From assembly GCF_030252425.1 (NCBI RefSeq), contig NZ_CP126994.1:2847001-2911000 (forward strand): a DNA stretch of 64,000 bases, in the 5' to 3' direction. Position numbers and translations under genes: made by a program. Source of the DNA: Acidisoma sp. PAMC 29798. Its GTDB lineage: Bacteria > Pseudomonadota > Alphaproteobacteria > Acetobacterales > Acetobacteraceae. The notes under the pieces were generated by a model. It saw only the letters and a program-made list of their open reading frames with translations. It ran no database searches and was not told where the DNA came from. Each line of letters opens with the position of its first letter. Position 1 is the first letter of the stretch. Shown here piece by piece: positions 16,025 through 25,596 of the stretch.

Positions 16025-17185
16025 GTGACAGACGATCTGCCGCCCAACCCCGCCCTCCTTCCGGCGGGCCTGCGGGACCTGCTGCCGCCCGACGCCGAAA
16101 TCGAGGCGCGTTCCATCGAGGCGATGATGGAATGCTTCGCCGCGCACGGCTATCAGCGCGTCAAACCGCCTTTGGTTGAGTTCGAGCACAGCCTGCTCGC
16201 CGGTTCCGGCGCTGCCGTCGCAGAACAGACCTTCCGGCTGATGGACCCCGACAGCCAGCGCATGCTGGGTGTCCGTGCCGATACCACGCCGCAGGTGGCC
16301 CGCATCGCCAATACGCGCCTCGCCGGCGCCCCTCGCCCGCTGCGGCTGTCTTATGCCGGGCAATGCCTGCGCGTGCGCGGCAGCCACCTGGCGCCGGACC
16401 GGCAAGTGGCCCAGGCGGGCATCGAGCTGATTGGCTCGGACGCCGCCGAGGCAGACGCCGAAATCGTCCTGGCGGGGGCCGAGGCCCTTGCCGCCATCGG
16501 CCTTACCCACGTGAGCTTCGATCTGACCATGCCGACCATGGCGGGCCTGCTGTTGGATAGCGAGGCCTTCACGCCACAAAGCCGCGCGGCGCTCGCCCAT
16601 GCCTTGGACCGCAAGGATGTCGCCGCTGTCACCGCTCTCGGTGGCCGGCTCGCCGCGACGCTCACGGCGCTGCTTCTGGCGGCTGGCGAGGCTACGCCAG
16701 CGCTCGAAGCCTTGGCCGCAGCCGACTTGCCGCCCGAGGCGCGTGCCCTCGCTGACCGCCTCGCGGCCGTGGTCACGGCCATTCGTGCGCGCGCGCCGGC
16801 GCTGCGGCTGACCATCGATCCGCTCGAATTTCGCGGCTTCCGCTATCACACCGGTCCCTGCATCACGGTCTATGCCCTCGGGCATCAGCAGGAGCTGGGT
16901 CGCGGCGGTCGTTACGTCAGTGGTGAGCGCGAGCCCGCGACCGGCCTGACCCTATTCCCCGATGCGATCCTGGAGGTCGCGACCTCTCCCGCGCTGCGGC
17001 CCCGGCTGTTCCTGCCGCATGGGTGTGCGGCCGAGACGGCAGCGCGGTTCCGCCATGACGGGTTCGCCACGGTCTCGGCTCTCGACGAACCTGCCCCCGG
17101 CGGCGCACCCTCCGACGCGGATGAGGCGCGGCGCCTGCTGTGTACCCATGTCATGCGGGACGGCGTCGCCGTTCCCCTGAGCTGA
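16025..17185 (+). CDS. hisZ: ATP phosphoribosyltransferase regulatory subunit HisZ
   Basis: A 386-residue paralogue of histidyl-tRNA synthetase that lost aminoacylation and activates the short form of HisG in the first step of histidine synthesis. The class II synthetase core is clear: GLRDLLPPDA, then RADTTPQVARIA (motif 2-like) and FRGFRYHTGPCITVYA. It is shorter than HisS and ends without the anticodon-binding domain. The start is a GTG at 16025. PurA follows 21 bases downstream, a neighbourhood often seen in alphaproteobacteria. hisG itself is not in the window. Confidence 0.88.
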   Translation: MTDDLPPNPALLPAGLRDLLPPDAEIEARSIEAMMECFAAHGYQRVKPPLVEFEHSLLAGSGAAVAEQTFRLMDPDSQRMLGVRADTTPQVARIANTRLAGAPRPLRLSYAGQCLRVRGSHLAPDRQVAQAGIELIGSDAAEADAEIVLAGAEALAAIGLTHVSFDLTMPTMAGLLLDSEAFTPQSRAALAHALDRKDVAAVTALGGRLAATLTALLLAAGEATPALEALAAADLPPEARALADRLAAVVTAIRARAPALRLTIDPLEFRGFRYHTGPCITVYALGHQQELGRGGRYVSGEREPATGLTLFPDAILEVATSPALRPRLFLPHGCAAETAARFRHDGFATVSALDEPAPGGAPSDADEARRLLCTHVMRDGVAVPLS

Positions 17186-17206
17186 ATAGACGGAGCGTCT
17201 TCTGTT

Positions 17207-18496
17207 ATGGCGAATGTTGCGATCATCGGCGCCCAGTGGGGCGATGAGGGCAAGGGCAAGGTTGTGGACTGGCTCGCCAGCCGCGCCGATGTCGTGGTGC
17301 GCTTCCAGGGCGGCCACAATGCCGGTCATACGCTGGTCGTGGGTGACCAGACCTATAAGCTGTCGCTGCTGCCCAGCGGGCTGGTGCGCGGCAAGCTCGG
17401 CATCATCGGCAATGGCGTCGTTATCGACCCGGAAGCGCTGCTGGCCGAGATCGCGCGCCTCACCGCGCAGGGCCTGGTCATCACGCCCGAAACGCTGCGC
17501 ATCGCAGAGAATGCGCCGCTGATCCTGCCGCTGCATGGGGCGCTCGACCGTGCGCGGGAAGCGGCGCGTGGCGAGCACAAGATCGGCACCACCGGGCGCG
17601 GCATCGGTCCCGCCTATGAGGACAAGGTGGCGCGCCGCGCCATTCGCGTCTGTGACCTCGCCGAACCCGAGACGATGTCGGCGAAGCTCGACGAGTTGCT
17701 GCTGCATCACAACACGCTGCTGCGCGGCCTCGGCGCGGAGCCGTTTGAGAAGTCGGTGCTCCTCGCGCGCCTGCTGGAACTCGCGCCGCTTATCCTGCCG
17801 TTTGCCGAACCGGTGTGGGAGCGGTTGGACGAAGCCCGGCGCGCCGGCAAGCGCATCCTGTTCGAAGGCGCGCAGGCGGTGATGCTGGACGTCGATCACG
17901 GGACCTATCCCTTCGTCACCAGCAGCAACACGGTTGCGGCGACGGCGGCTTCGGGCTCGGGCGTCGGCCCCGGCGTGGTCGGCACGGTGCTCGGCATCGC
18001 CAAGGCCTATACGACGCGCGTGGGGTCAGGCCCCTTCCCGACCGAGCTGTTTGATGAGACGGGCCGTCTGCTTGGGGAGCGCGGCCATGAATTCGGTACG
18101 GTCACGGGCCGGCCCCGCCGCTGCGGCTGGTTCGATGCGGTGATGGTGCGGCAGGCGGTGAAGGTGGGCGGCATTCAGGGCCTGGCGCTGACGAAGCTCG
18201 ACGTGCTGGACGGGCTGCCGGAGCTAAAGGTCTGCATCGGCTACCGAATCGGCGGCCAGACGGTACGTCATCTGCCGGCGGCCCAGGGCGCGCAGGCCGC
18301 AGCCGAACCGATTTACGAGACGATGGAAGGCTGGTCAGACTCGACGCGCGGTGCGCGCAACTATGCGGCGCTGCCGGCCCAGGCGATCAAATATGTGCGA
18401 CGGATCGAAGAGTTGGTGGAATGCCCAGTGACCTTGCTCTCCACCAGCCCGGAGCGCGACGATACCATCCTCGTGAAAGATCCGTTCGAGGGTTAG
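17207..18496 (+). CDS. purA: Adenylosuccinate synthetase
   Basis: A 429-residue enzyme of full normal length that joins IMP and aspartate, using GTP, to form adenylosuccinate in AMP synthesis. The N-terminal [12 protein letters not shown]-loop, GGHNAGHT, the [13 protein letters not shown] block, [23 protein letters not shown] and [11 protein letters not shown] are all intact. It is probably co-transcribed with hisZ and ends 34 bases before a strong bidirectional terminator. No abnormality seen. Confidence 0.97.
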   Translation: MANVAIIGAQWGDEGKGKVVDWLASRADVVVRFQGGHNAGHTLVVGDQTYKLSLLPSGLVRGKLGIIGNGVVIDPEALLAEIARLTAQGLVITPETLRIAENAPLILPLHGALDRAREAARGEHKIGTTGRGIGPAYEDKVARRAIRVCDLAEPETMSAKLDELLLHHNTLLRGLGAEPFEKSVLLARLLELAPLILPFAEPVWERLDEARRAGKRILFEGAQAVMLDVDHGTYPFVTSSNTVAATAASGSGVGPGVVGTVLGIAKAYTTRVGSGPFPTELFDETGRLLGERGHEFGTVTGRPRRCGWFDAVMVRQAVKVGGIQGLALTKLDVLDGLPELKVCIGYRIGGQTVRHLPAAQGAQAAAEPIYETMEGWSDSTRGARNYAALPAQAIKYVRRIEELVECPVTLLSTSPERDDTILVKDPFEG

Positions 18497-18530
18497 CGGC
18501 AAAGCCGCCCTACGACTTGCCCTAGAAACA

Positions 18531-18566
18531 AAAAAGCCCGGTCGCTGATGCGCGACCGGGCTTTTT
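18531..18566. terminator. Bidirectional rho-independent terminator between purA and rpmJ
   Basis: A perfect 15-bp inverted repeat, AAAAAGCCCGGTCGC and GCGACCGGGCTTTTT, with a 6-base loop TGATGC. The A-run on one side and T-run on the other make it work for both convergent genes, purA on the plus strand and rpmJ on the minus strand. Confidence 0.93.
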
Positions 18567-18586
18567 GTGTTCGATCAGAACCAGCG

Positions 18587-18712
18587 TCAGCCCTGGCGGG
18601 CCTTCATGCGGGGGTTCTTCTTGTTGATGACATAGACGCGGCCACGGCGGCGCACCACGCGGCAGTTCTTGTCACGGGTCTTAGCCGAACGGAGAGAGTT
18701 GCGCACCTTCAT
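18587..18712 (-). CDS. rpmJ: 50S ribosomal protein L36
   Basis: A 41-residue protein translated from the minus strand: it begins [17 protein letters not shown] and contains [21 protein letters not shown] at the end. This is the longer form of L36, in which the zinc-binding CxxC...C...H set is not complete (a single Cys remains), usually called the C- type. It is very basic, as expected for a small large-subunit protein near the peptidyl transferase region. It stands alone, ending at the shared terminator with purA. Confidence 0.93.
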   Translation of the reverse strand: MKVRNSLRSAKTRDKNCRVVRRRGRVYVINKKNPRMKARQG

Positions 18713-18967
18713 AACGTAAGCCCGATCTTGGCAAAGCCGGAACCGCTGGGCGGCCCGGGCAGGAGTTTTTCATATGAGACCAGAGACGGTTCCCCGCCCC
18801 TGTCGTCGTGGTCGGGTGAATAAGGAGGTGCTGAGGCGCTGTCAATGAACGGCACGACCCTCGCCGAGAATAGCTGATACCCCACACTTGACGCGAGACC
18901 GGAACACCGCGAAGGGGCGCGCGGGCATGCAGCATGTCCCTTCCTTAGCAGCAGGATTCCCCCGTTC

Positions 18968-19369
18968 ATGGCGCAAAAGATCGACGGCAACCGGATCGGC
19001 TTTCTCGCCATCTCGTTTCTTCTCGTCTGCCTGGTGGGGCTGTTCGCGAGCTACGCCACGCCGATTCCCTTCGCGCGGGGCTTCCTGCGTGAGCAGGCCT
19101 TCGACGACGCGCTGGCGACGGCCGGCAAGCCTGACCAGCAGGCGCAGCTCGCGGCACTGAGCGACCGGCTGGGCGAACAAGCGGATCTGGTCATCAAAGG
19201 CCCGGGCGATCTGGTCGACCGTGTGGCCCGCGCCCGTGCAGAGGCGCGGACGCAGATCATGGGTGAGGCCAAGGCCGAGGGGACGCAGATGCGGCTGCTG
19301 ATCATCGTAACGAGCATCGTCTGTGCGATTTTCGGTATGGCGCTGTCCGGCGCTGGGCGGGTTCGATAA
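18968..19369 (+). CDS. Hypothetical membrane protein, 133 aa
   Basis: A two-pass membrane protein: hydrophobic segments at residues about 10-30 (IGFLAISFLLVCLVGLFASY) and 109-128, with an Ala/Gln/Arg-rich, probably helical region between them of about 75 residues lying on one side of the membrane. I do not recognise the family. The 255 bases before it contain no other gene beyond the rpmJ upstream region, and the REP-like palindrome at 19397 follows its stop. Composition is normal for the window, and the frame has good GC3 codon character, so I take it as real. Confidence 0.65.
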   Translation: MAQKIDGNRIGFLAISFLLVCLVGLFASYATPIPFARGFLREQAFDDALATAGKPDQQAQLAALSDRLGEQADLVIKGPGDLVDRVARARAEARTQIMGEAKAEGTQMRLLIIVTSIVCAIFGMALSGAGRVR

Positions 19370-19396
19370 GGGGTGGGCCCAACGAACAAAAACAAC

Positions 19397-19427
19397 CGTC
19401 ATTCGCGGACTTGATCCGCGCATGACG
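19397..19427. repeat. Short palindromic repeat, CGTCAT...family, copy 2
   Basis: CGTCATTCGCGGACTTGATCCGCGCATGACG: the outer CGTCAT/ATGACG and GCGGA/TCCGC arms pair around CTTGA. It lies between the convergent 133-aa membrane protein gene and ygfZ, a typical place for such a unit. Confidence 0.75.
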
Positions 19428-19468
19428 AGATGGATTGATGTGCGTGGATGACGATAGAGCTTTGGCGC

Positions 19469-20290
19469 TCACGCCCCGGCGGGCGGCAGGCGCATCCAGC
19501 CCGGCACCTCCGGCGTCAGCCAAGCCTCCCCGCAGCGCAGGTGCGGCGCGCTTAGGCTGTCGAGCCTAAGCACCGCCAGCCCGCGACTGCCGGCGGCGGA
19601 TCGCATGCTACCGACATCGCGCACATCGCTCACGACAATGGTGCCGGGCGCGGGCGTCGGGCCATCGATGCGAACCGGCACCAGCCGGCGCTTGAGCAGG
19701 CCGCGGTAGCGCGTGCGCGCCGTGAGTTCCTGGCCCATGTAACAGCCCTTGGTCCAGGAAATGCCGTTCAACTCATCGAAACCGGCTTCCAGCAAGACCG
19801 TCTTCTCGGCTTCGAGATCACGCGAGCCGTCGGGCAGACCCATCGCCACGCGATACTCATCCCAGTCGGCCGCCGTCGCACTCTCCGGCAACGGCGGATC
19901 GGCGAGAATGCGCCAGCCTGCACTCTCCAGCCTCGGGTCAGCGGCGACGATGGCGCTGCCCGTCTCCGGCGGCGGGCCGCCCCAGGCGACCTGCACGGAC
20001 CAAGCCAGCCGCGTGATCGAGACGCGGGACCGCAGCTTGTAGCGCAGCACCCGCGTGGCAATCATCTCGGCCTGCGCCGCTTCGACATCGAGCAGCAGCC
20101 GATCGGCCTCGGCAAAGACGAAGAAATCGGCGAGCCATTTGCCCTGCGCGGTCAGCAGCGCGGACCATAGGGCGATGCCGGGCGCCGCGAGCGCCATATC
20201 CTGGGACACCAGGCCCTGGAGAAAGGCGATGCGATCTTCGCCCTCAACCGCCAGAACGGCACGATCGGCCAAGGTGGCAAGCTTCGTCAT
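19469..20290 (-). CDS. ygfZ: Folate-binding YgfZ/CAF17-like iron-sulfur cluster protein
   Basis: A 273-residue member of the YgfZ/GcvT-related family, which uses tetrahydrofolate to help assemble or repair Fe-S clusters in enzymes such as aconitase and MiaB. The signature K-G-C-Y-x-G-Q-E is present as KGCYMGQELTARTRYRG. The ATG at 20290 overlaps the holC stop by four bases (ATGA), which favours it over the upstream in-frame start at 20365. It is the last gene of a minus-strand run beginning with pepA. Confidence 0.87.
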   Translation of the reverse strand: MTKLATLADRAVLAVEGEDRIAFLQGLVSQDMALAAPGIALWSALLTAQGKWLADFFVFAEADRLLLDVEAAQAEMIATRVLRYKLRSRVSITRLAWSVQVAWGGPPPETGSAIVAADPRLESAGWRILADPPLPESATAADWDEYRVAMGLPDGSRDLEAEKTVLLEAGFDELNGISWTKGCYMGQELTARTRYRGLLKRRLVPVRIDGPTPAPGTIVVSDVRDVGSMRSAAGSRGLAVLRLDSLSAPHLRCGEAWLTPEVPGWMRLPPAGA

Positions 20291-20733
20291 GTCTTCCGCT
20301 CCCATCCCTTGGCGCCCTGTTGCCAATAGCTCAACTGATGCCCAAGCGCCTTGGCGGCAATCCACCGCGCACGCGCGGCAGCTACGGCAGCTTCGTCATT
20401 ACCGTCGAAGAGGTCGAAGACCCGGTCGAATTCCGACACGCGCGCACTCGCGCTGCCGTCGATCAGGAACAGGAACCGCGCACCATTCGGCGCCTCATCC
20501 GCCTCCGTCAACCAGATCGGCTGGTCCTCGGCATAGCCGCTGGCGGCCGAGCCATGGGGCAGCCAGTCCGGATTGGGGCAAAGCCACAATGCGGTATCGA
20601 GAGCGGCCAGCCGCTCGGCACTGCCGCAGAGCACGACGGCACGCTGGCCGGCTGTCAGCGTGCGGCCGAGCAAAGGTGGCAGCGCCTGATCGGTCGTGGT
20701 TCGCGTCAGATGATAAAAGCCGATCTCCGCCAT
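20287..20733 (-). CDS. holC: DNA polymerase III subunit chi
   Basis: A 148-residue chi subunit of the clamp-loader complex, linking the replicase to single-strand-binding protein. The start MAEIGFYHLTRTTTDQALPPLL, the RAVVLCGSAERLAALDTALW strand and the FLPHG-like WLPHGSA element are typical, and DLFDGNDEAAVAAARARW matches the C-terminal part. It sits 9 bases after the second aminopeptidase gene and overlaps ygfZ. In many alphaproteobacteria holC directly follows pepA; here one more peptidase gene lies between. Confidence 0.88.
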   Translation of the reverse strand: MAEIGFYHLTRTTTDQALPPLLGRTLTAGQRAVVLCGSAERLAALDTALWLCPNPDWLPHGSAASGYAEDQPIWLTEADEAPNGARFLFLIDGSASARVSEFDRVFDLFDGNDEAAVAAARARWIAAKALGHQLSYWQQGAKGWERKT

Positions 20734-20742
20734 CCCAAACCC

Positions 20743-22200
20743 TTACGGGTGATCCGGGTCTTCGTATCGCAGCGCGATCAGCCGGTCCAATAGCCGGACA
20801 CCGAACCCGGTCGGGCCCTTGGCATAATGGGTGTCGGCCTCCTCCCGCAGTTCCGTGCCGCCGATATCGAGATGCGCCCAAGGGGTTTCGGTCACGAAGG
20901 CGCGGATGAAAGCGGCGCCGAGGCTCGCATCGGGTACCATCCGTCCGTCGATGCACTGCTTGATGTCGGCGATGTCCGAGACCAGGGCCTCCCGGTCGCC
21001 CTCCGTCACCGGCATCCGCCACAGCCTCTCCTGCACCGCTAGGCCGGCGGCGGAAAGATTGGCCGCGAGCACGGCATCATTGTCGTACAGTCCCGCCATC
21101 TCATGGCCGAGCGCGACCACGACGGCACCGGTGAGCGTCGCGAGATCGATGACGGCGCGCGGCTTGAAGCGCGCGATGGCATAGGAGATGGCATCGGCGA
21201 GGATCAGCCGCCCCTCGGCGTCGGTGTCGATGATCTGCACCGTCTGGCCGTGATGGCTGCGAATGACGTCACCGGGCCGGTAGGCGTCGGCACCGATCAT
21301 GTTTTCTGCGAGCGCCAGAACCGCGACTACGGGCGCAGGGGATTTTCGGCGGGCGATCGCCAGCATCGCACCGACGCATGCGGCGGCGCCGGCCATATCG
21401 CCACGCATGTCCCACATGCCATGGGCGGGTTTGATGGAAATGCCGCCGGTATCGAAGGTCATGCCCTTGCCGACGAGGGCGACCGGCGCGAGAGGCAAAG
21501 CCCCCGGCCAAGTCAGAATGCCGAGCGCCGGCGGATTAGCCGACCCCCGCCCTACCGCCGCGAGAAGGCCCAGCCGCTCACTCGCAAGACCCTCGCCCGA
21601 GATCACCTCGACTCCGATCCCAGCCTCTTCGAGCAGGGACAGCCGCCGCAGGAAGGCCGCCGGAGTCAGGCTGTTGGAGGGTTCGGCCACCAGATCACGG
21701 GCAAACCCCTGCGCCTGGTTCATGTCACGCGCCGCGAGCCAGCGCCGCCCGACGCGATCGGGGTCATCGACGATCAGGTCGATTCGATTGATGGCCGGCT
21801 CTTCCTCCGCCGGCGCCCCCTGGCGATGGACGGGAAAGCGCCAGGCGCGCTGTGCCGCGCCCACGGCTAATCCCACCGCAAGGGCACGCGGCAGGCCGCG
21901 ACCGTCGATCGCGAGATGCGCCCGGTCGGACACAGTCGCCGCCGCACAAGCGCCGGCCGCTTCCGCATCCGCCTCCTTGGCGTCCCGGCCGAGGCCAACG
22001 AGAAGCACGATCCGCGCGTCATTGCCCGAAGCCGCATGGCCGTTCAGGCGCAAAGTTTCATCCGGCTTGCCGGTAAACCCCGCGATCTTTGCGACTGTCG
22101 CAAAGGCGGCCGGCACGGCGCCCCTCATCACGGGCAATACCACGGGCAAGCACGGCGTCAGCGCCTCTGCGCCGATCAGCCTCAACTCTGGTGAAGGCAT
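20743..22200 (-). CDS. Leucyl aminopeptidase family M17 protein (second paralogue)
   Basis: A 485-residue M17 metallopeptidase that removes N-terminal residues from peptides with two active-site metals. Metal and catalytic blocks are present: VGKGMTFDTGGISIKP, WDMRGDMAGAA, and DTDAEGRLILAD with the catalytic Arg. It is clearly related to, but diverged from, the pepA gene 11 bases upstream; its N-terminal domain is shorter in motifs and more divergent, as in the PepB-like group. The two probably arose by an old duplication. All ligands are kept, so it is likely active, perhaps with different side-chain preference. Confidence 0.87.
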   Translation of the reverse strand: MPSPELRLIGAEALTPCLPVVLPVMRGAVPAAFATVAKIAGFTGKPDETLRLNGHAASGNDARIVLLVGLGRDAKEADAEAAGACAAATVSDRAHLAIDGRGLPRALAVGLAVGAAQRAWRFPVHRQGAPAEEEPAINRIDLIVDDPDRVGRRWLAARDMNQAQGFARDLVAEPSNSLTPAAFLRRLSLLEEAGIGVEVISGEGLASERLGLLAAVGRGSANPPALGILTWPGALPLAPVALVGKGMTFDTGGISIKPAHGMWDMRGDMAGAAACVGAMLAIARRKSPAPVVAVLALAENMIGADAYRPGDVIRSHHGQTVQIIDTDAEGRLILADAISYAIARFKPRAVIDLATLTGAVVVALGHEMAGLYDNDAVLAANLSAAGLAVQERLWRMPVTEGDREALVSDIADIKQCIDGRMVPDASLGAAFIRAFVTETPWAHLDIGGTELREEADTHYAKGPTGFGVRLLDRLIALRYEDPDHP

Positions 22201-22211
22201 GAGCTGGTGTC

Positions 22212-23684
22212 TCAGGCCTCGTAATGATCGCGGACCAGGCGATCGAGGAGCCGAACGCCATAGGCGGTCGCGCCCTTGGGCACGGTGCCATTGTCTTTGG
22301 ACGACCAGGCCATGCCGGCGATATCGAGATGCGCCCAGGGCTTGCCATTGACGAAGCGCTGGATGAACTGCGCCGCGATGATGGCGCTGCCGTGCCGTCC
22401 ACCGATGTTCTTCATATCGGCAATGTCGGACTTGATCTGCTTGTCATAGGCATCGCCCATGGGCATCCGCCACAGCTTCTCACCGCTCGCGATGCCGGCG
22501 CCGAGCAGCTTCTGGCTCAGCTCCTCATCATTGCTGAACATGCCGCCATGTTCCTGGCCGAGGGCCACGATGATGGCGCCGGTGAGCGTCGCGAGATCCA
22601 CCATGAAGGCCGGATCGAACTTTTCCTGCGCATACCAAAGCACGTCGGCCAGCACGAGCCGGCCTTCGGCATCGGTGTTCAAGACCTCGATCGTCTGGCC
22701 GGAATAGCTCGTCACCACATCGCCGGGGCGCTGCGCCGTGCCGGAGGGCATGTTCTCGACCAGACCGACCAGACCCACGGCATCGACCTTTGCCTTGCGG
22801 CCGGCGAGCGCGGCCATCAGGCCGATCACCGCGCCGGCGCCGGCCATATCCCACTTCATGTCTTCCATGCCGCCGGCCGGCTTGATGCTGATGCCGCCGG
22901 TATCGAAGGTGACGCCCTTGCCGACGAAGGCGAGCGGCTTCTTCTGCTTGCCCTTCCCGGCGCCGTTCCACTCCATCACCACCATGCGCGGTTCGCGCAC
23001 ACTGCCATAGGAGACGCCCATCAGGGCACCGAAGCCTAGCTTCTCCATCTCCTTGGGGCCAAAGATCTCGACCTTCACGCCGAGCTTCGTCAGAGCCTTA
23101 CAGCGCTCAGCCATTTCGGCCGGAAACAGCACGTTCGGCGGCTCGCTGATCAGGTCCCGGCTCAGGAAGATGCCTTCGGCCACGGCCTTCAGGGGCGCAT
23201 AGGCGGCGCGGGCCTTGGAGGCTTCCTCGGCTTGGATGGTGATGCTGGTGAGCTTCGGCTTGTCCTCGGCCTTTTCCTTGGTGCGGTAGAGATCGAAGCG
23301 ATAGGCGCGCAACACCGCACCAAGGCCGAGATGGGCGGCCTCTACCGGCGTCAACCCGTCGGCGATGACGGTCACCGCCGTCTCCTGCGACAGGGTAGAG
23401 GCAATGGCGCCGCCCGCTTCCTCGACCGTGATGCCGGTCAGTTCCGCGCGTTTGCCGAGGCCGACGGCCAGCACGCGCGTGAGCCCATCGACCGGCGCGA
23501 GGAGCAGGCAGGTCTTGCCCTTCTGGCCCTTGAACCCGGCCACCGCGAGGGCACGGGCCACCGCGCCGCCGGAGGCTTCATCCAGCGCCAAGGCCGCGCC
23601 GGTCAGCGTCTCCTCCTCGGCAAGCAAAATGGCAATGGCCCCCGCCTTAGGGGTGACCGGCTTGGCGAAGACGATATCGAGCAT
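22212..23684 (-). CDS. pepA: Leucyl aminopeptidase (PepA/CarP)
   Basis: A 490-residue M17 aminopeptidase of standard length. VGKGVTFDTGGISIKPAGGM contains the catalytic Lys and metal-binding Asp, MKWDMAGAGAVIG the next ligand, and NTDAEGRLVLAD the two acidic ligands and Arg. The N-terminal macro-like domain is intact. It heads the minus-strand run pepA, M17 paralogue, holC, ygfZ, with gaps of 11, 9 and minus 4 bases, so one transcript is likely. In some bacteria PepA also binds DNA as a regulator; nothing here shows that. Confidence 0.93.
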   Translation of the reverse strand: MLDIVFAKPVTPKAGAIAILLAEEETLTGAALALDEASGGAVARALAVAGFKGQKGKTCLLLAPVDGLTRVLAVGLGKRAELTGITVEEAGGAIASTLSQETAVTVIADGLTPVEAAHLGLGAVLRAYRFDLYRTKEKAEDKPKLTSITIQAEEASKARAAYAPLKAVAEGIFLSRDLISEPPNVLFPAEMAERCKALTKLGVKVEIFGPKEMEKLGFGALMGVSYGSVREPRMVVMEWNGAGKGKQKKPLAFVGKGVTFDTGGISIKPAGGMEDMKWDMAGAGAVIGLMAALAGRKAKVDAVGLVGLVENMPSGTAQRPGDVVTSYSGQTIEVLNTDAEGRLVLADVLWYAQEKFDPAFMVDLATLTGAIIVALGQEHGGMFSNDEELSQKLLGAGIASGEKLWRMPMGDAYDKQIKSDIADMKNIGGRHGSAIIAAQFIQRFVNGKPWAHLDIAGMAWSSKDNGTVPKGATAYGVRLLDRLVRDHYEA

Positions 23685-23756
23685 GAATTTTCCTAAGCGG
23701 CATTCTGCGAAACGGACGCGTCAGCGATAAGACTACCACCTGTCCGGCGCTTTGCC

Positions 23757-24560
23757 ATGCCCGACCGCGACGTCTATCACGCTCGCATGAAGACTCGCTA
23801 TTCCGATGAGGCGCTGCTGCAACTGGCCGTTCAGCTCGCGACGGATGCCGGCACGCTCATCCTGGGTCTGCGTGCGCGCGGCTTTTCCGTGACCGCGAAG
23901 GCGGATCGCTCCCTCGTGACCGATGCAGACAATGCTGCAGAAGTGTTCATCCTCGACGGCCTGCGCCGCGCGGACCCCCAGGTACCGGTGATTGCAGAGG
24001 AAGAGTCGGCCGCCGGCATTTCACCGGATGCGGAACATGAGTTCTGGCTGGTCGATCCGCTGGATGGCACGCGTGACTTCGCCGCCGGACTCGATGATTT
24101 CGCCGTCAATGTCGGCTTGGTCCGTCATGGCCGGCCGGTTCTTGGCGCGGTCGGGGTGCCCGCGCGCGGCGCTGTCTATTTCGGCATGGCGGGACAGGCG
24201 TTTCGGCGCGACTTGCACGGCGAAACCCGGATCGAAGCGCGCAGCCCGCCCCCGGAAGGGCTGACCCTGCTGGTGTCGCGCTTTCACGGCGACACCATGC
24301 CCGCGCTGCCCCCGGGTTTGGAGAGCCACGCCATCGCCCATGTCACGCGCATGGGCTCGGCCGCGAAGTTCTGCCGAGTGGCCGAGGGCTCGGGCGATCT
24401 CTATCCCCGGCGCGGCCGCACGATGGAGTGGGACACGGCGGCGCCGCAGGCCGTGGTGGAGGCCGCCGGCGGCGCCCTTCGCCGGTTGGATGACGATACC
24501 GTTCTCACCTACGGCAAGCCCGGCTGGGAAAACCCGGGCTTTTATTGCCGCGGCAAGTGA
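23757..24560 (+). CDS. 3'(2'),5'-bisphosphate nucleotidase CysQ / inositol monophosphatase family
   Basis: A 267-residue (257 from the internal ATG at 23787) Li-sensitive, Mg-dependent phosphatase. Family motifs are EEES (residues about 81-84), the metal-binding DPLDGTRDFAAG and the C-terminal MEWDTAAPQAVVEAAGG. It may hydrolyse 3'-phosphoadenosine 5'-phosphate in sulfur assimilation, as CysQ does, or inositol phosphates. No ribosome site marks either start. The stop codon overlaps the sua5 start by four bases, so the two genes are coupled. Confidence 0.85.
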   Translation: MPDRDVYHARMKTRYSDEALLQLAVQLATDAGTLILGLRARGFSVTAKADRSLVTDADNAAEVFILDGLRRADPQVPVIAEEESAAGISPDAEHEFWLVDPLDGTRDFAAGLDDFAVNVGLVRHGRPVLGAVGVPARGAVYFGMAGQAFRRDLHGETRIEARSPPPEGLTLLVSRFHGDTMPALPPGLESHAIAHVTRMGSAAKFCRVAEGSGDLYPRRGRTMEWDTAAPQAVVEAAGGALRRLDDDTVLTYGKPGWENPGFYCRGK

Positions 24561-25525
24561 CCCTCCGTCTCCACGATAGCGCGTCGGGGGTGGCACAGGC
24601 CGCAGCGCTGCTGCGGGACGGCAGCCTCGTCGCCTTCCCGACCGAGACCGTCTACGGCCTCGGCGGCGATGCGACGTCCGAGGCGGCGGTCGCCGCCATT
24701 TTCGCAGCCAAGAACCGGCCGAGTTTCAATCCGCTGATCTGCCACTATGCGAGCGCCGACGCCGCCTTCACCGACGTCATCCCGACCGCGACCGCACTCC
24801 GTATCGCGGCCGCCTTCTGGCCCGGACCGCTGACGCTGGTGCTACCGCGCCGGGCCGGTAGCCGCGTCTCCCTCCTCGCCGGCGCAGGCCTAGACACGCT
24901 GGCGGTGCGGGTGCCGGCGCATCCCCTCGCCGCCCGGCTACTGGCCGCCGCGGGCCGCCCGGTCGCCGCGCCCTCGGCTAATCTATCGGGGCGCGTCAGC
25001 CCGACCACCGCCGCCCATGTGCTCGACGGGCTGGACGGTAGAATTGCCGCCGTCATCGACGGGGGTGCTTGTGCCGTGGGTCTGGAATCGACGGTGCTGG
25101 ACCTCAGCGGACCGGTGCCGATGCTGCTGCGCGCTGGCGGCATTCCGCTGGAGACTCTGCGCGACCTGCTGCCGGAGATCGCTGAGGCGACGCATGGCGG
25201 CACGGCACCGCGTTCGCCCGGCCAGATGCTGTCCCATTACGCGCCCGACCTGCCCCTGCGGCTGGGGGCTCAGACCGTGGCAGCAGACGAAGCGCTGCTC
25301 GCCTTCGGTCCCGCGATTGCGGGCGGCGCGCTGCAATTCAGCCTCAGCGATAGCGGCGATGTGGTGGAGGCGGCGACGCGGCTGTTCGCAGGCTTGCGAT
25401 ATCTGGACGCCGAAGGACGGCGATTGGGGCTGCGTGGCATCGCCGCTATGCCCATTCCCGAAATGGGCCTCGGGCGGGCACTCAATGACCGGCTAGGCCG
25501 CGCGGCCTGCGCTCAGCCAGAGTAA
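24557..25525 (+). CDS. L-threonylcarbamoyladenylate synthase (Sua5/YciO/YrdC)
   Basis: A 322-residue protein that makes threonylcarbamoyl-AMP from threonine, bicarbonate and ATP for the t6A37 modification of ANN-decoding tRNAs. The YrdC domain occupies residues about 10-195: PTETVYGLGGDA, KNRPSFNPLICH, PGPLTLVLPR and VAAPSANLSGRVSPTTA. SPGQMLSHYAPDLPLR starts the extra C-terminal Sua5 domain, which makes this the long form rather than TsaC. I choose the GTG at 24557 because of the GTGA overlap with the upstream gene; a TTG at 24545 is also in frame. Confidence 0.9.
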   Translation: MTLRLHDSASGVAQAAALLRDGSLVAFPTETVYGLGGDATSEAAVAAIFAAKNRPSFNPLICHYASADAAFTDVIPTATALRIAAAFWPGPLTLVLPRRAGSRVSLLAGAGLDTLAVRVPAHPLAARLLAAAGRPVAAPSANLSGRVSPTTAAHVLDGLDGRIAAVIDGGACAVGLESTVLDLSGPVPMLLRAGGIPLETLRDLLPEIAEATHGGTAPRSPGQMLSHYAPDLPLRLGAQTVAADEALLAFGPAIAGGALQFSLSDSGDVVEAATRLFAGLRYLDAEGRRLGLRGIAAMPIPEMGLGRALNDRLGRAACAQPE

Positions 25526-25596
25526 GTATTAACAATACATTGATCACGACCGCCCGCGCAGCGTAACTAAGCTCTTCTTAACATCTGGAAGAGTCC

